Below, piece after piece: positions 1 to 8,522 of a stretch of 25,651 nt of DNA. Position 1 is the stretch's first letter. Each line of letters begins with the position of its first letter. Position numbers and translations under genes: made by a program. The DNA lies in contig JBHPCZ010000038.1 of the NCBI GenBank assembly GCA_042573625.1, positions 1 to 25,651 on the forward strand, written 5' to 3'. A model generated the notes under the pieces. The model was given only the letters and a program-made list of their open reading frames with translations. It was not told the DNA's origin and searched no databases. This DNA comes from JBHPCZ01 sp042573625 (GTDB lineage: Bacteria > Desulfobacterota > Desulfobacteria > Desulfobacterales > UBA11574).

Positions 1-1239
1 GCTCAGTATGAGGGATTGGATGCCGAATTTGTCCGGCAGGGTATAAAACAGGGAACAATTGTAATTCCGGCCAATGTCAACCATACCAACCTCACTCCAC
101 GAGGCATCGGGCAAGGGCTTAAGACCAAGGTTAATGCCAACATCGGAACCTCTTCAGCCATCGATGATAGCGAAAGCGAACTGGAAAAGCTGCGGGTAGC
201 CGTTGAGGCCGGTGCAGATGCCGTCATGGACTTGAGCACCGGTAGCGATATAGCGGGGGCAAGAAAGGCCGTAATGGCTGCCTGCCCTTTACCTGTGGGT
301 ACTGTTCCGATTTATCAGGCGGGAATTGAGGCTATATCCAAACGCGGCGCTATCGTTAAGATGACCGTTGATGACCTGTTCGATTCGATTGAAGCGCATG
401 CCAGGGATGGCGTCGATTTTGTCACCGTGCACTGCGGCGTCACGCAGACCGCCATCAATCGGCTCAGGCGGCAGGGCAGAATTGCCGATGTGGTATCACG
501 CGGCGGTGCTTTTCTAATCTCCTGGATGCTTTATAACGAGTGTGAAAATCCGCTTTATGAGCACTATAATCGCCTGCTGACAATAGCCCAGAGGTTTGAT
601 GTAACTTTAAGCCTTGGTGATGGAATGCGTCCCGGTTGCCTGGCTGATGCCACCGACCGTGCCCAGATTGAGGAGTTGCTTATCATTGGAGAATTGACTC
701 AGCAGGCACAGGAGGCAGGGGTGCAAGTGATGGTGGAGGGTCCAGGGCACGTGCCCTTGAATCAGATTGAAACTAACGTCCAGTTGCAAAAGTCCATCTG
801 TAAAGGAGTTCCATTTTACGTGCTTGGGCCACTGGTAACTGATATCGCCGCCGGGTACGACCACATCGCCGGGGCAATAGGGGGGGCTGTTGCTGCTGCT
901 GCGGGAGCTGACTTCCTGTGTTATGTGACTCCAGCTGAACACCTTACCCTGCCTGATACAGAGGACGTAAGGCGAGGCGTAATAGCCGCTCGCATTGCTG
1001 CCCATGCCGGCGATATCGTTAAGGGTGTCGGAGGGGCCATAGAGTGGGATACGAAAATGGCTACGGCCCGGAAAAGGCTGGATTGGGAGGAACAGATCAG
1101 GCTTTCCATCGATCCGGAACGTGCCCGCCGAGTACGCAACAGGAGTGAATTTTCGGGAACGGCCTGCAGTATGTGCGGTCAGTATTGTGCCCTGGACCTG
1201 ATGGACAAGTATCTGGGCATCTCCGTCCCAAATTGTTAG
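1..1239 (+). CDS. thiC: ThiC-family radical SAM enzyme (phosphomethylpyrimidine synthase, or BzaF-like), 5' end cut by window
   Basis: ThiC converts aminoimidazole ribotide to hydroxymethylpyrimidine phosphate for thiamine; the paralogue BzaF makes 5-hydroxybenzimidazole, the lower ligand of some cobamides. The reading frame is open to base 1 (AQYEGLDAEFVRQG...), so about 20-25 N-terminal residues are missing; the TTG at 16 is not the real start. The family core is clear: IVIPANVNH near the visible start, the EGPGHVPL motif, GYDHIAGAIGG and CYVTPAEHL. The C-terminal cluster-binding motif reads CSMCGQYC, that is C-x2-C-x3-C, one residue shorter than the C-x2-C-x4-C of the E. coli type. The frame stops at TAG after VPNC. 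No thiamine or cobamide neighbours are visible, so ThiC and BzaF cannot be separated here. ThiC is the default name; the family call is very secure. Confidence 0.93.
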   Translation, partial: AQYEGLDAEFVRQGIKQGTIVIPANVNHTNLTPRGIGQGLKTKVNANIGTSSAIDDSESELEKLRVAVEAGADAVMDLSTGSDIAGARKAVMAACPLPVGTVPIYQAGIEAISKRGAIVKMTVDDLFDSIEAHARDGVDFVTVHCGVTQTAINRLRRQGRIADVVSRGGAFLISWMLYNECENPLYEHYNRLLTIAQRFDVTLSLGDGMRPGCLADATDRAQIEELLIIGELTQQAQEAGVQVMVEGPGHVPLNQIETNVQLQKSICKGVPFYVLGPLVTDIAAGYDHIAGAIGGAVAAAAGADFLCYVTPAEHLTLPDTEDVRRGVIAARIAAHAGDIVKGVGGAIEWDTKMATARKRLDWEEQIRLSIDPERARRVRNRSEFSGTACSMCGQYCALDLMDKYLGISVPNC

Positions 1240-1305
1240 TTGGGGAAATCGCCGATTGATTGAGGCAGAAAATCGTGCATTAAGAAAGGAATAGGCTGAT
1301 CCAAG

Positions 1306-1348
1306 ACATTGTGATTCCTCCGAATACAATAAACAATGTAGATTTTTT
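1306..1348 (+). terminator. Weak candidate terminator after thiC
   Basis: ACATTGT (1306-1312) can pair with ACAATGT (1333-1339) and is followed by GATTTTTT. The stem is short and AT-rich and the 20-nt loop can fold in a competing way, so this is a weak call. Confidence 0.25.
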
Positions 1349-1472
1349 GCTTATTCCGCTCTCAGGGAATTTTACTAAAATTAAGGAATTTATGTAACAG
1401 GGAGCGATGGTTTGACCTCTCCCCTCTCCAATGCAACGTTACAGCTAAATCTGCGGATAAGGAGGTAGTGAT

Positions 1473-1928
1473 ATGTTGCCTATAAGAAATATAGCTATTT
1501 TGGGAATTCTTTTTTGTTTATTTGCTTCCTTTGCCGCCTTAGCTCTTGCAAATGAAGCAAATACTACCTGGCAGATCATGACGCATATTGATAAAGTTCT
1601 CAAAGAAAATCCTTTGCCAGCCGGAAAAAAGTCCCAGCTCATCAAGATCGCCGAAGATGATACGATAAGTGTCTTTGTTGTTAGGATGATGCCGGGTGCT
1701 GAATTGGGGCCTCATTTTCACGAAAAACATGATGAAATTGAATATGTAATCAGGGGGACGGCACAATTGCTGGTTAATGATAAATGGGTCGACATTAAAC
1801 CGGGAAGTATTCATTTTAACCCGATGAAGAAAGTCCACGCCGCAAGGAATACCGGCAATGAGCCTTTGATAGTCTTAATAGCTTTTACTCCGGCAATGAA
1901 AGAAACAGATCGGCATTTCTTGAAATAA
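1473..1928 (+). CDS. Exported cupin-domain protein
   Basis: 151 residues. A signal peptide is obvious (MLPIRNIAILGILFCLF..., hydrophobic to about residue 27, ALA-N type cleavage), so the protein is periplasmic or secreted. The rest is one small cupin barrel. Motif 1 is GPHFHEKHDEIEYVIRG, with the two His and the Glu expected to bind a metal. Motif 2 is PGSIHFNPMKKVHAARN, with the third His. The start has a perfect Shine-Dalgarno sequence (AAGGAGG, 1459-1465). The gene is followed by about 600 bp with no intact gene and looks like a single-gene unit. The substrate cannot be told from sequence; exported cupins of this size are commonly uncharacterised. Confidence 0.85.
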   Translation: MLPIRNIAILGILFCLFASFAALALANEANTTWQIMTHIDKVLKENPLPAGKKSQLIKIAEDDTISVFVVRMMPGAELGPHFHEKHDEIEYVIRGTAQLLVNDKWVDIKPGSIHFNPMKKVHAARNTGNEPLIVLIAFTPAMKETDRHFLK

Positions 1929-2067
1929 ACAATGGGACGGATGGCTATGATAATGGCTTGAAATCATTTACCCGTGACTTCTGTTTTCTGCAATCGATCA
2001 GCGGGTTTATACCATTTGAATATTCTGTTTCTGTATGATGATATCTGCCAAAAGAACAAATTGCAGA

Positions 2068-2166
2068 TCAGCTTAAAAAATTTGTATTTTTCTTTTTTGG
2101 ACGAACTTTACTATAAGTGCTCCTCTAACTTTTAGCGCGTTTTGTACTCCTGTCGCCCTTTCCCAT
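2068..2166 (-). pseudogene. bTHX (30S ribosomal protein THX-like) small gene interrupted by an amber codon
   Basis: On the minus strand an AGGAGG sequence 7 nt before an ATG (2166-2164) opens a frame reading MGKGDRSTKRAKS, then TAG (2127-2125), then RSTYSKVRPKKKNTNFLS and TGA. bTHX proteins have the pattern MGKGD-x-x-T-K/R-R-G-K-I-W-R/K-G-T/S-Y-G-K-x-R-P-K. The stop falls at the family's Trp position (TGG to TAG), and several conserved Gly are Ser or Ala here. Start and ribosome binding site are intact while the body is decayed, so this is most likely a recent pseudogene. Amber readthrough or pyrrolysine insertion is possible but unsupported. Family identity is from remembered consensus, not a search. 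Confidence 0.65.
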
Positions 2167-2385
2167 AACCAATCCTCCTGCTCTTTTTCAGGTCGCCTTC
2201 AATCGATAAAAAATCTCTAACTTTAAAAAAACCATAGAAAAATTGATTGGAATCGATGTTTGATTTTATCACCTCGGCGGATTTTTTTATTTTACCCTTT
2301 AAAAGCACGCGCGTTCAGTCAATCAGGGCGAAACAAGGCTGAAAAACAGGATGAGCACAAAAAATTTATCAAAATCAACCCATTT

Positions 2386-2399
2386 TTGATCTACGTCAA
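2386..2399 (+). promoter_or_regulatory. CRP/FNR-type operator upstream of the RACo-like gene
   Basis: TTGATCTACGTCAA is close to the FNR consensus TTGAT-N4-ATCAA. A -10-like TATGTT begins 37 nt after the start of the site, the spacing of a class II activated promoter. The same extended 20-mer recurs at 17855-17874 with 18 of 20 bases identical. Confidence 0.6.
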
Positions 2400-2524
2400 T
2401 AGAATTGTATCGACAAAAGTGTTATGTTGTAAAAACAGAATATGAAGTTAGATTTGTGATAGTCTGGCGAACAATGAAACGGCATCAGCCAACCGCCATA
2501 TAGGCCTCAGCAAAGGAAACGAAA

Positions 2525-4474
2525 ATGAACAGGCACACAATTTCATTTTTACCCCATAACAAGAAGATAACGGTTGAGCACGGGGAAAATCTTATCCGCG
2601 CGGCTATGGAAGCAGGGGTTCACATTAATGCATCCTGCGGCGGAGAGGGCGTGTGCGGTAAGTGCCGTGTGATTATCGAGGAGGGAACCGTCGATGGCGG
2701 CATCACAGAAAAGCTGAGCCCGGAGGATCTGGAAAAGGGGTATCACCAGGCCTGTTCGGCCACCGTCCAGAGCGACCTTGTGGTGCGTATCCCCATCGAA
2801 TCGGAGGTTGATGCCGGCGTGCTGAACCTACAAACAGCCTCGAGAAAAACGGCCCGCATATGGGAAATGAACTTCCACGAGTTAAAGGAAAAGGGCCTCT
2901 TTGTGCCGCCGGTAGAAAAGAAATACCTGGAACTCCCCGAGCCGACGGCTCAGGACAACCTGCCGGACGTCACCCGCCTGGTTTCTTTCCTCAAGGCCAA
3001 ATACGATGAACATCCCCTTGTGGTTCAGCTTCCGGTAATCCGGAAAATCCCCGATGTTTTAAGAGAAGACAACTTCAAGATTACGGCAACGCTAGCCCGA
3101 CCGGTCCACTCAGGGAGAAAGACACATATTATCAATATACAGCCGGGAAACACTACGGATCGAAACTATGCCATCGCCGTTGATGTCGGCACCACAACCG
3201 TCTACAGCCAACTGCTCGACCTCATCACCGGGGATGTTCTGGCCTCTTATGGTGAATACAACAAGCAGATCAGCTACGGCGAAGACGTCATCAGCCGGAT
3301 TATTTACGCGGAGAAACCGGTCGGCCTGGAAAAGCTCCATGAGGTGGTCATAGAAACCATTAACAAACTGATCAAGAAGATGATCCGGCGGTCACGGATT
3401 GATCCGGATGAGATCTCCACCATAACGCTGGCAGGCAACACCACCATGACCCAGCTCTTGCTGAAGGTGAACCCCAAATACATCCGGTTGTCACCCTATG
3501 TGCCGGCGTCAACGCTTTTTGCACCCATAAAGGCCGTGGAGCTCGGCCTGGCCCTGGGAGACCATGTCACGGCATTGGTGTATCCGGCGATTTCAAGTTA
3601 TGTGGGCGGCGATGTCGTGGCCGGCGTCATGGGGTCCGGCATGTACCGCACGGATAAATTGACCCTCTTTATGGACATCGGGACCAATGCCGAAATTGTC
3701 ATCGGGAACAAAGACTGGCTTGCCTGTGCGGCCTGTTCAGCGGGACCGGCGTTTGAAGGCGGCGGCGTCAAGTTCGGGATGCGGGCCGCTAAGGGCGCCA
3801 TTGAGGATTATTCCATGGATCCGATCACCTTCGAACCCATGAACATCACCATCGGCAATGTCAGACCCAAAGGTATCTGTGGTTCCGGACTGATTATCAT
3901 CGCAGCCAAACTGTTTGAAATGGGCGTCATTGATCATCGGGGGAAATTCAACCGCGATCTCGATACGCCCCGCATACGTGAAAACGAGGGAATTTTTGAG
4001 TTTGTGCTTGCATGGAAGGATGAAACCCAGATCGACAGGGATATTGCGCTAACAGAACCGGATCTCGACAACCTCATCCGCGCAAAAGGCGCGATATACA
4101 GCGGTTGCATGACGCTTCTCGATGAAGTGGGCCTCAGTATCCGTGACGTCGACCAGATTTTTCTGGCCGGAGGGTTTGGGAGCTATATTGACCTGGGAAA
4201 GGCCATGGTTATCGGTCTCCTTCCTGAAATCAACCCGGATAAAATCCGCTTTATCGGCAACGGTTCCCTGATGGGGGCAAAAATGAACTGCCTGACAAAC
4301 CGTATCCGGAAGGACGTAGTGGAGGTCACCAAAAGGATGACCAATTTTGAACTGTCGGAAACCGCCTCATTTATGGATCATTATGTGGCGGCACTTTTCC
4401 TGCCCCACACCAACATGGATCACTTCCCCAAAGTCAAAGCATATCTGGAGACCCGCAGGGCCTTGAAGCAATAG
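2525..4474 (+). CDS. RACo-like reductive activator of corrinoid proteins (2Fe-2S ferredoxin plus ASKHA domain, DUF4445)
   Basis: 649 residues, the usual length for RACo/AcsV-type proteins, which use ATP to drive low-potential electrons into inactive Co(II) corrinoid proteins of methyl transfer or Wood-Ljungdahl systems. The N-terminus (about 1-95) is a plant-type 2Fe-2S ferredoxin with Cys38, Cys44, Cys47 and Cys77. A linker follows, then an ASKHA ATPase fold: DVGTTTV (phosphate-1 loop, about residue 218), FMDIGTNAEIVIGN (phosphate-2), ICGSGLIIIAAKLFE and FLAGGFGSYIDLGKA (adenosine). The ribosome binding site is a modest AAAGGA. A CRP/FNR-type site lies about 125 bp upstream. Neither methyltransferase nor corrinoid protein genes flank it, so its client is not visible; the CODH cluster 18 kb away is a thematic link only. 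Confidence 0.9.
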   Translation: MNRHTISFLPHNKKITVEHGENLIRAAMEAGVHINASCGGEGVCGKCRVIIEEGTVDGGITEKLSPEDLEKGYHQACSATVQSDLVVRIPIESEVDAGVLNLQTASRKTARIWEMNFHELKEKGLFVPPVEKKYLELPEPTAQDNLPDVTRLVSFLKAKYDEHPLVVQLPVIRKIPDVLREDNFKITATLARPVHSGRKTHIINIQPGNTTDRNYAIAVDVGTTTVYSQLLDLITGDVLASYGEYNKQISYGEDVISRIIYAEKPVGLEKLHEVVIETINKLIKKMIRRSRIDPDEISTITLAGNTTMTQLLLKVNPKYIRLSPYVPASTLFAPIKAVELGLALGDHVTALVYPAISSYVGGDVVAGVMGSGMYRTDKLTLFMDIGTNAEIVIGNKDWLACAACSAGPAFEGGGVKFGMRAAKGAIEDYSMDPITFEPMNITIGNVRPKGICGSGLIIIAAKLFEMGVIDHRGKFNRDLDTPRIRENEGIFEFVLAWKDETQIDRDIALTEPDLDNLIRAKGAIYSGCMTLLDEVGLSIRDVDQIFLAGGFGSYIDLGKAMVIGLLPEINPDKIRFIGNGSLMGAKMNCLTNRIRKDVVEVTKRMTNFELSETASFMDHYVAALFLPHTNMDHFPKVKAYLETRRALKQ

Positions 4475-4587
4475 GAGAGAAGCGCGGAACGCATGGCGCA
4501 CAAATGACCCTGCTGCTGACTTCCTGCTGTTTGCTGAATTCTGACCTCTGTCTTCTGCAAACCGTCAGCTGAATTTCAATTCGATTC

Positions 4588-6966
4588 TCATTGAATCTCA
4601 GAAATATTTGCCAGTTTTTCCACGGTTTTGATTTGACGGGCGAATACCTCCGGGTCGGTGGTGGGGAGTTTGCAAACGCCGCTTTCACAAACATAGGCGG
4701 TGGTTTTCCCTGTTTGTGGAGTTTTACCCTGGATGAGCGGAATCACTTTAGCGTGGGATTTCAATTCATTTCCTTTAATAACCACTGATAAAATCCGATT
4801 CGGCAGGTATTGCTTTCTGAATACAGATAAAAAAGAATCCACCTCGCTTGTTTTCCCTCCCGGTGAAACAATGATGATCTCTTTGGGTGAATCTGTGAAA
4901 AAGTCAAAGGTCAACAACATCTCAGAAAATGCAAACGGGTTTGACGTCAAGGTCCCCGAGAAAAATCTTAAAGCCTTTTCCGCCCGTTTACGATAGCTGC
5001 TTTGGGTGGTGAACTCGCTCAAACGCAACAGGTTTAAAATAGCGATGGAATTCCCGGACGGCAGTGCCCCGTCATAACCCGGTTTCTCCCTGGCGATCAG
5101 TTTTTCATGATCATCGCTGGTCATGAAGAACCCGCCATTTTCTGTATCCTCGTAGTGCTTTTCTAATATCGCATCCAACTCAATCGCTATTTCCATCCAT
5201 TTCACATCATGGGTTGCCTCGTATAGATCCAGAAGTGCGGCAATAAAAAAGGCATAGTCATCCAGATATGCATTGTGTTTGGCCGCATTGTCCTTATAGG
5301 TTCGGAAAAGTCTGTTGTCGATGAACAGGTTTTTCAGAATAAACCGGGCGGCCTCGACCGCCCGATCGATGTATTCGGGTTCTCCCAGAATAAGTCCTGC
5401 CTGGGCATGGGCGGAAATCATCAGCCCGTTCCAGCTCGTGATGATTTTTTCATCCCGCAATGGTGCCGGTCTCAGGTTTCGGATTTGATACAGCAGTTCT
5501 TTGGATTCGTTTAAATGAGCGTCGAACTGTTCCCTAGGAATCTGGAGACGGCCGATAATCTCAGGTGCAGATTTTGGCGTGTTTAAAATGTTTCGCCCTT
5601 CAAAATTACCGTTCGGGCTCACGGAAAAATACGCTGTCAGGATTCTAAGCTTTTCTTTATCCAGTACTTTTTCCAATTCCTCCGGGGTCCAGGTGAAAAA
5701 ATAGCCTTCATCTTGATGGCCGCCGGGGGTCAGGCTGTCAGCGTCTGTCGCGGAATAAAAGGCGCCTTCCGAAGCGGTCATATCCCGTTTGATATAATGC
5801 AGCGTTTCGTTGACTATCTGCTTAAAATTTTCATCACCCGTCACCTGGTACCCTTCAAGGTAGGCCATAATCAACAGCGCATTGTCATAGAGCATTTTTT
5901 CAAAATGCGGAACCAGCCAGCGTTCGTCCACTGAATAGCGATGAAAACCACCACCCACCTGATCATAAATCCCGCCGTCCGCCATCTTGTCCAGAGTCAG
6001 CTTTGCCATGTTGAGAATCTCTTCTTCTCCCGTGCGTCTGTAATATCTCAGTAGCAGACGGACAGGAAAACTGCTGGGAAATTTCGGAGCACCGGATATG
6101 CCGCCGAAAATCGGATCAAAACGCTCTTTGTAGTATTGGATCGCTCGGGGAAAAATATCGCTGGAAGGCAGACCTCCGCCACTGACAGGAGACAGCATCT
6201 GTTGAATCGTCCGGGTTATCTTTTGGCCCGATGATTTCACTATATCCTGACGGGTATGGTATGATTCATTAATCTTATCTAATAGGGTCAAAAATCCAAC
6301 ACCTGTGCCGCGGTCACCGTCTCTTGCAGGGAAGTAGGTCCCACCGTAAAACGGCTTTCGATCCGGGGTCAGCCAAACAGTCATGGGCCATCCGCCCCGG
6401 CCCGTTATTGCCTGAACAGCACTCATGTAAATGGCATCGATATCCGGCCGTTCTTCTCTGTCAACCTTAACTGCAATATAGTTTTCGTTTAAGTATTGGG
6501 CAATCTCTTCGTCTTCAAAAGATTCTTCTTCCATCACATGGCACCAATGACAGGTTGAATACCCTATGGAAAGAAGCACAGGACGATTCAGTTTTTTTGC
6601 CGTCTCAAAGGCTTCGTCTCCCCAAGGGTACCAGTTGACCGGATTATGGGCATGTTGAAGAAGATACGGACTCGATTCGAGAAAAAGGCGGTTTGTATAT
6701 TTCGCCCACCCGTCAGGACCCAAGTGTTTTGTTCGCGGTTGATACTCTTCTCCACGGGTTGTTCTCATTTTTTCATATTTCTCTAAAAGCATGGTATCTG
6801 TATCTCCTGCACCCGGAAGCGCCCGGTTTTTGACCGCCACAGGTGGTTTTCTATTTGATTGATCCGGGCCAACCTTCTCACCCGAAAAGCCGGTAGGGGT
6901 GTCTATAAAAACAGCCAAAAAAACAAAAGCAAGGGTCACCAAAAGTTGTAAAAAGGTTGTTTTCAC
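4588..6966 (-). CDS. Exported DUF255 thioredoxin-like protein (YyaL / SPATA20 family)
   Basis: 792 residues from a GTG start. The family joins an N-terminal thioredoxin-like domain to an (alpha/alpha)6 glycosidase-like barrel; its function is not firmly known. The DUF255 region begins at about residue 92 (NRLFLESSPYLLQHAHNPVNW) and has the redox motif C139-H-W-C142 in GYSTCHWCHVMEEESF, followed by KVDREERPDID and GGWPMTVWLTPD. The barrel includes KFPSSFPVRLLLRYY and DQVGGGFHRYSVDE. Unlike usual cytosolic members (about 680-700 residues), it carries a hydrophobic N-terminal segment (residues 5-21) that looks like a signal peptide, plus a linker of about 60 residues. It starts 27 nt after the MOSC gene and is probably co-transcribed with it. 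Confidence 0.9.
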   Translation of the reverse strand: MKTTFLQLLVTLAFVFLAVFIDTPTGFSGEKVGPDQSNRKPPVAVKNRALPGAGDTDTMLLEKYEKMRTTRGEEYQPRTKHLGPDGWAKYTNRLFLESSPYLLQHAHNPVNWYPWGDEAFETAKKLNRPVLLSIGYSTCHWCHVMEEESFEDEEIAQYLNENYIAVKVDREERPDIDAIYMSAVQAITGRGGWPMTVWLTPDRKPFYGGTYFPARDGDRGTGVGFLTLLDKINESYHTRQDIVKSSGQKITRTIQQMLSPVSGGGLPSSDIFPRAIQYYKERFDPIFGGISGAPKFPSSFPVRLLLRYYRRTGEEEILNMAKLTLDKMADGGIYDQVGGGFHRYSVDERWLVPHFEKMLYDNALLIMAYLEGYQVTGDENFKQIVNETLHYIKRDMTASEGAFYSATDADSLTPGGHQDEGYFFTWTPEELEKVLDKEKLRILTAYFSVSPNGNFEGRNILNTPKSAPEIIGRLQIPREQFDAHLNESKELLYQIRNLRPAPLRDEKIITSWNGLMISAHAQAGLILGEPEYIDRAVEAARFILKNLFIDNRLFRTYKDNAAKHNAYLDDYAFFIAALLDLYEATHDVKWMEIAIELDAILEKHYEDTENGGFFMTSDDHEKLIAREKPGYDGALPSGNSIAILNLLRLSEFTTQSSYRKRAEKALRFFSGTLTSNPFAFSEMLLTFDFFTDSPKEIIIVSPGGKTSEVDSFLSVFRKQYLPNRILSVVIKGNELKSHAKVIPLIQGKTPQTGKTTAYVCESGVCKLPTTDPEVFARQIKTVEKLANISEIQ

Positions 6967-6993
6967 ATCCGCATCCGCTTCATGTTTACTGTT

Positions 6994-7431
6994 TTATTCC
7001 GGCATCACCAGTTCAACTTTGTCTCCACACCGTATGCTGCCGCCGGAAATCACACGGGCGAAAACCCCTTCTCTCGGCATAATACAATCTCCGGCCTGAT
7101 AGTAGATGGCGCATCTGTTGTGACACTCTTTGCCGATCTGCGAAATCTCGACTTCGGCGGATGCCCCGAGTTTCACCCGGGTGCCGACCAACAGGTTTTT
7201 CCAGTCAACGCCCGAAGTGGCGATGTTCTCTGCAAAATCTCCGAAGGTCACATCAAGGCCCTGTCCGCAGGCCTTTTCAATACTTTCCACGGCCAAAAAA
7301 CTCACCTGCCGGTGCCACGGCCCTGCGTGGGCATCCCCTTCAATCCCGTGATCCTGAAGGATATTCGCCTCTTCCACCCGGACCTTGCGCGTTCCTTTTT
7401 TTTTGCTCACAGCGATTGAGACAATTTTCAT
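6994..7431 (-). CDS. MOSC-domain protein
   Basis: 145 residues, a single MOSC domain. MOSC proteins handle sulfur carried by a conserved Cys and are linked to the molybdenum cofactor. Key features are GIEGDAHAGPWHRQVSFLA near the N-terminus and the signature IGKECHNRCAIYYQAGDC followed by IMPREGVFARV. The C-terminus GSIRCGDKVELV is typical of stand-alone MOSC proteins, often annotated beside MoaC/MogA genes; none is seen here. The Shine-Dalgarno is weak (GAGG 14 nt before ATG). It is the first gene of the MOSC-DUF255 unit, and its upstream region carries a -35/operator/-10 arrangement (7514-7542) matching those of the TPR gene and the XRE/two-CW regulator. Confidence 0.88.
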   Translation of the reverse strand: MKIVSIAVSKKKGTRKVRVEEANILQDHGIEGDAHAGPWHRQVSFLAVESIEKACGQGLDVTFGDFAENIATSGVDWKNLLVGTRVKLGASAEVEISQIGKECHNRCAIYYQAGDCIMPREGVFARVISGGSIRCGDKVELVMPE

Positions 7432-7513
7432 GATTTGATTTGTTTCCTCATCCTCTTTTGTTGAATACCCGCAAATGAAACCGAGCCGTCATGGTCCTGG
7501 GATATTGAATAAC

Positions 7514-7542
7514 ATAATGCCACATTGTAGCATACTAGTTAA
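7514..7542 (-). promoter_or_regulatory. Predicted promoter with CCAC-N3-GTGG-type operator, MOSC operon
   Basis: On the minus strand the order is -35 TTAACT (7542-7537), six bases, an operator core CTACAATGTGG (7530-7520) and -10 CATTAT (7519-7514), a 17-bp spacer. The full palindrome on the plus strand is ATGCCACATTGTAGCAT (7517-7533), one mismatch between arms. Position within the spacer implies repression. Confidence 0.5.
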
Positions 7543-7688
7543 CAGTAAATATTATTGCATTATTGTCAAGGTATTTCGGTTGATGATCGGAATTGCAGAA
7601 AGAAATCGTTGGTGTGGAAACTTGACAGGGAGAATTGGAAATAAGAGTACCTTTCAAAATGTTTTCGGATTAACCTGTTAGAAGGGCA

Positions 7689-8522
7689 CTACCAGGTAAT
7701 ATAAGGGGTGTTAATGAGTGCGCCGAAGAGCAAAAAAAGCCCGAAAACCAACGCCGCATAACCGAGCAAGTAATGAAAAACTCTTAAACCGGGGGGTGCG
7801 TCTTCAACCAGCGATCCGTCCAGTTCGCCGCTTTCTTTCAGCCGTTGAATCCAAGCGGGTTTTTCGTGACAGGCTGCCGTGTAATCTGCGCTTCCGGCAA
7901 ACATCGTCCGATCCATGGGAAAATTGTGACGTCTGAGGTGCGCGATAAAAAAGTGAATAATAAACACATGCGCCATGGCCAGCAAAGCTTCGATGCGATG
8001 AATCCAGAAGCACACGTTCAGGCCCCACCCCGGCATGATTCGGGTCGATACCAGCGGGTATGCCAGAATAAGCCCTGTAATGCCGATGATATTCATTCCC
8101 CAGAAAACAGCCCAATAGTCAAACTTTTCCCAATAGCCCCACCTGTCAAACTCGGGTGGTTTGGACATGCCCACAAACCAGCCGACGTGCTGGAAGAACT
8201 CCTTGAGATCTCTGGGATGAGGAAGAACAGAATCCGGACTTAAAAGACTTTGCTTGAAATTGCTCCAATTGATTTTAGAAAGCATATAAAGCGCATGTAT
8301 CAAAAATCCGCAGATCATGAAAATACCGATATATTTGTGAACCGTCAGCGCGGACTCGTATCCGCCGAAAATCCAGCTCAGTTTTTTACCCCAGGCGCTT
8401 TCGAAATACATCCGGGACAGCCCGGTCGCTCCTTGAATTAGAAAAGATACCATCAAAAGGAGATGGGAAACCCGTTGCACCGGGCTGAACCGCTTGATTC
8501 TATTCTTCGCTGTTGGACTCAC
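7689..8522 (-). CDS. Membrane cytochrome b (FdhI / b561-like, five transmembrane helices)
   Basis: 277 residues from GTG at 8522. The open frame runs up to 8609 but the extra residues overlap the upstream cytochrome gene; GTG 8522 has AGGAGA about 10 nt upstream and is preferred, giving a 23-nt overlap with the previous stop. Five hydrophobic helices carry candidate heme b His ligands: RVSHLLLMVSFLIQ, LTVHKYIGIFMICGFLIHALYML, a helix around WAVFWGMNIIGITGLIL, IHRIEALLAMAHVFIIHFFIAH, and a C-terminal LLGYAALVFGLFLLFGAL. This matches the cytochrome b/formate dehydrogenase gamma fold that exchanges electrons with the quinone pool. As the third gene after two c-type cytochromes it probably links menaquinone to the periplasmic hemes. 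Direction of electron flow cannot be read. Confidence 0.85.
   Translation of the reverse strand: MSPTAKNRIKRFSPVQRVSHLLLMVSFLIQGATGLSRMYFESAWGKKLSWIFGGYESALTVHKYIGIFMICGFLIHALYMLSKINWSNFKQSLLSPDSVLPHPRDLKEFFQHVGWFVGMSKPPEFDRWGYWEKFDYWAVFWGMNIIGITGLILAYPLVSTRIMPGWGLNVCFWIHRIEALLAMAHVFIIHFFIAHLRRHNFPMDRTMFAGSADYTAACHEKPAWIQRLKESGELDGSLVEDAPPGLRVFHYLLGYAALVFGLFLLFGALINTPYITW

Larger units (their letters stand above)
1929..2524. other. Gene-poor intergenic region
   Basis: AT-rich stretch with no intact gene. On the minus strand it holds a decayed bTHX gene (2068-2166). On the plus strand it holds a CRP/FNR-type operator (2386-2399) and a -10-like TATGTT (2423-2428) leading to the RACo-like gene. 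A 61-codon open frame at 2260-2445 has no ribosome binding site and low-complexity content and is not called. Confidence 0.6.

Noticed and set aside
607..1329. 240-codon frame on the minus strand across thiC
   Set aside because: Antisense shadow of a strongly conserved gene; the translation has no recognisable domain and no ribosome binding site.
2068..2166. Functional pyrrolysine-containing bTHX
   Set aside because: Other conserved positions are also lost and no pyl genes are in the window, so decay is simpler.
2260..2445. 61-codon plus-strand frame before the RACo-like gene
   Set aside because: No ribosome binding site, no domain, and it spans the CRP/FNR-type site.
7622..7650. TTGACA at 7622-7627 as a plus-strand promoter
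   Set aside because: No acceptable -10 box at 16-18 bp and no plus-strand gene follows.
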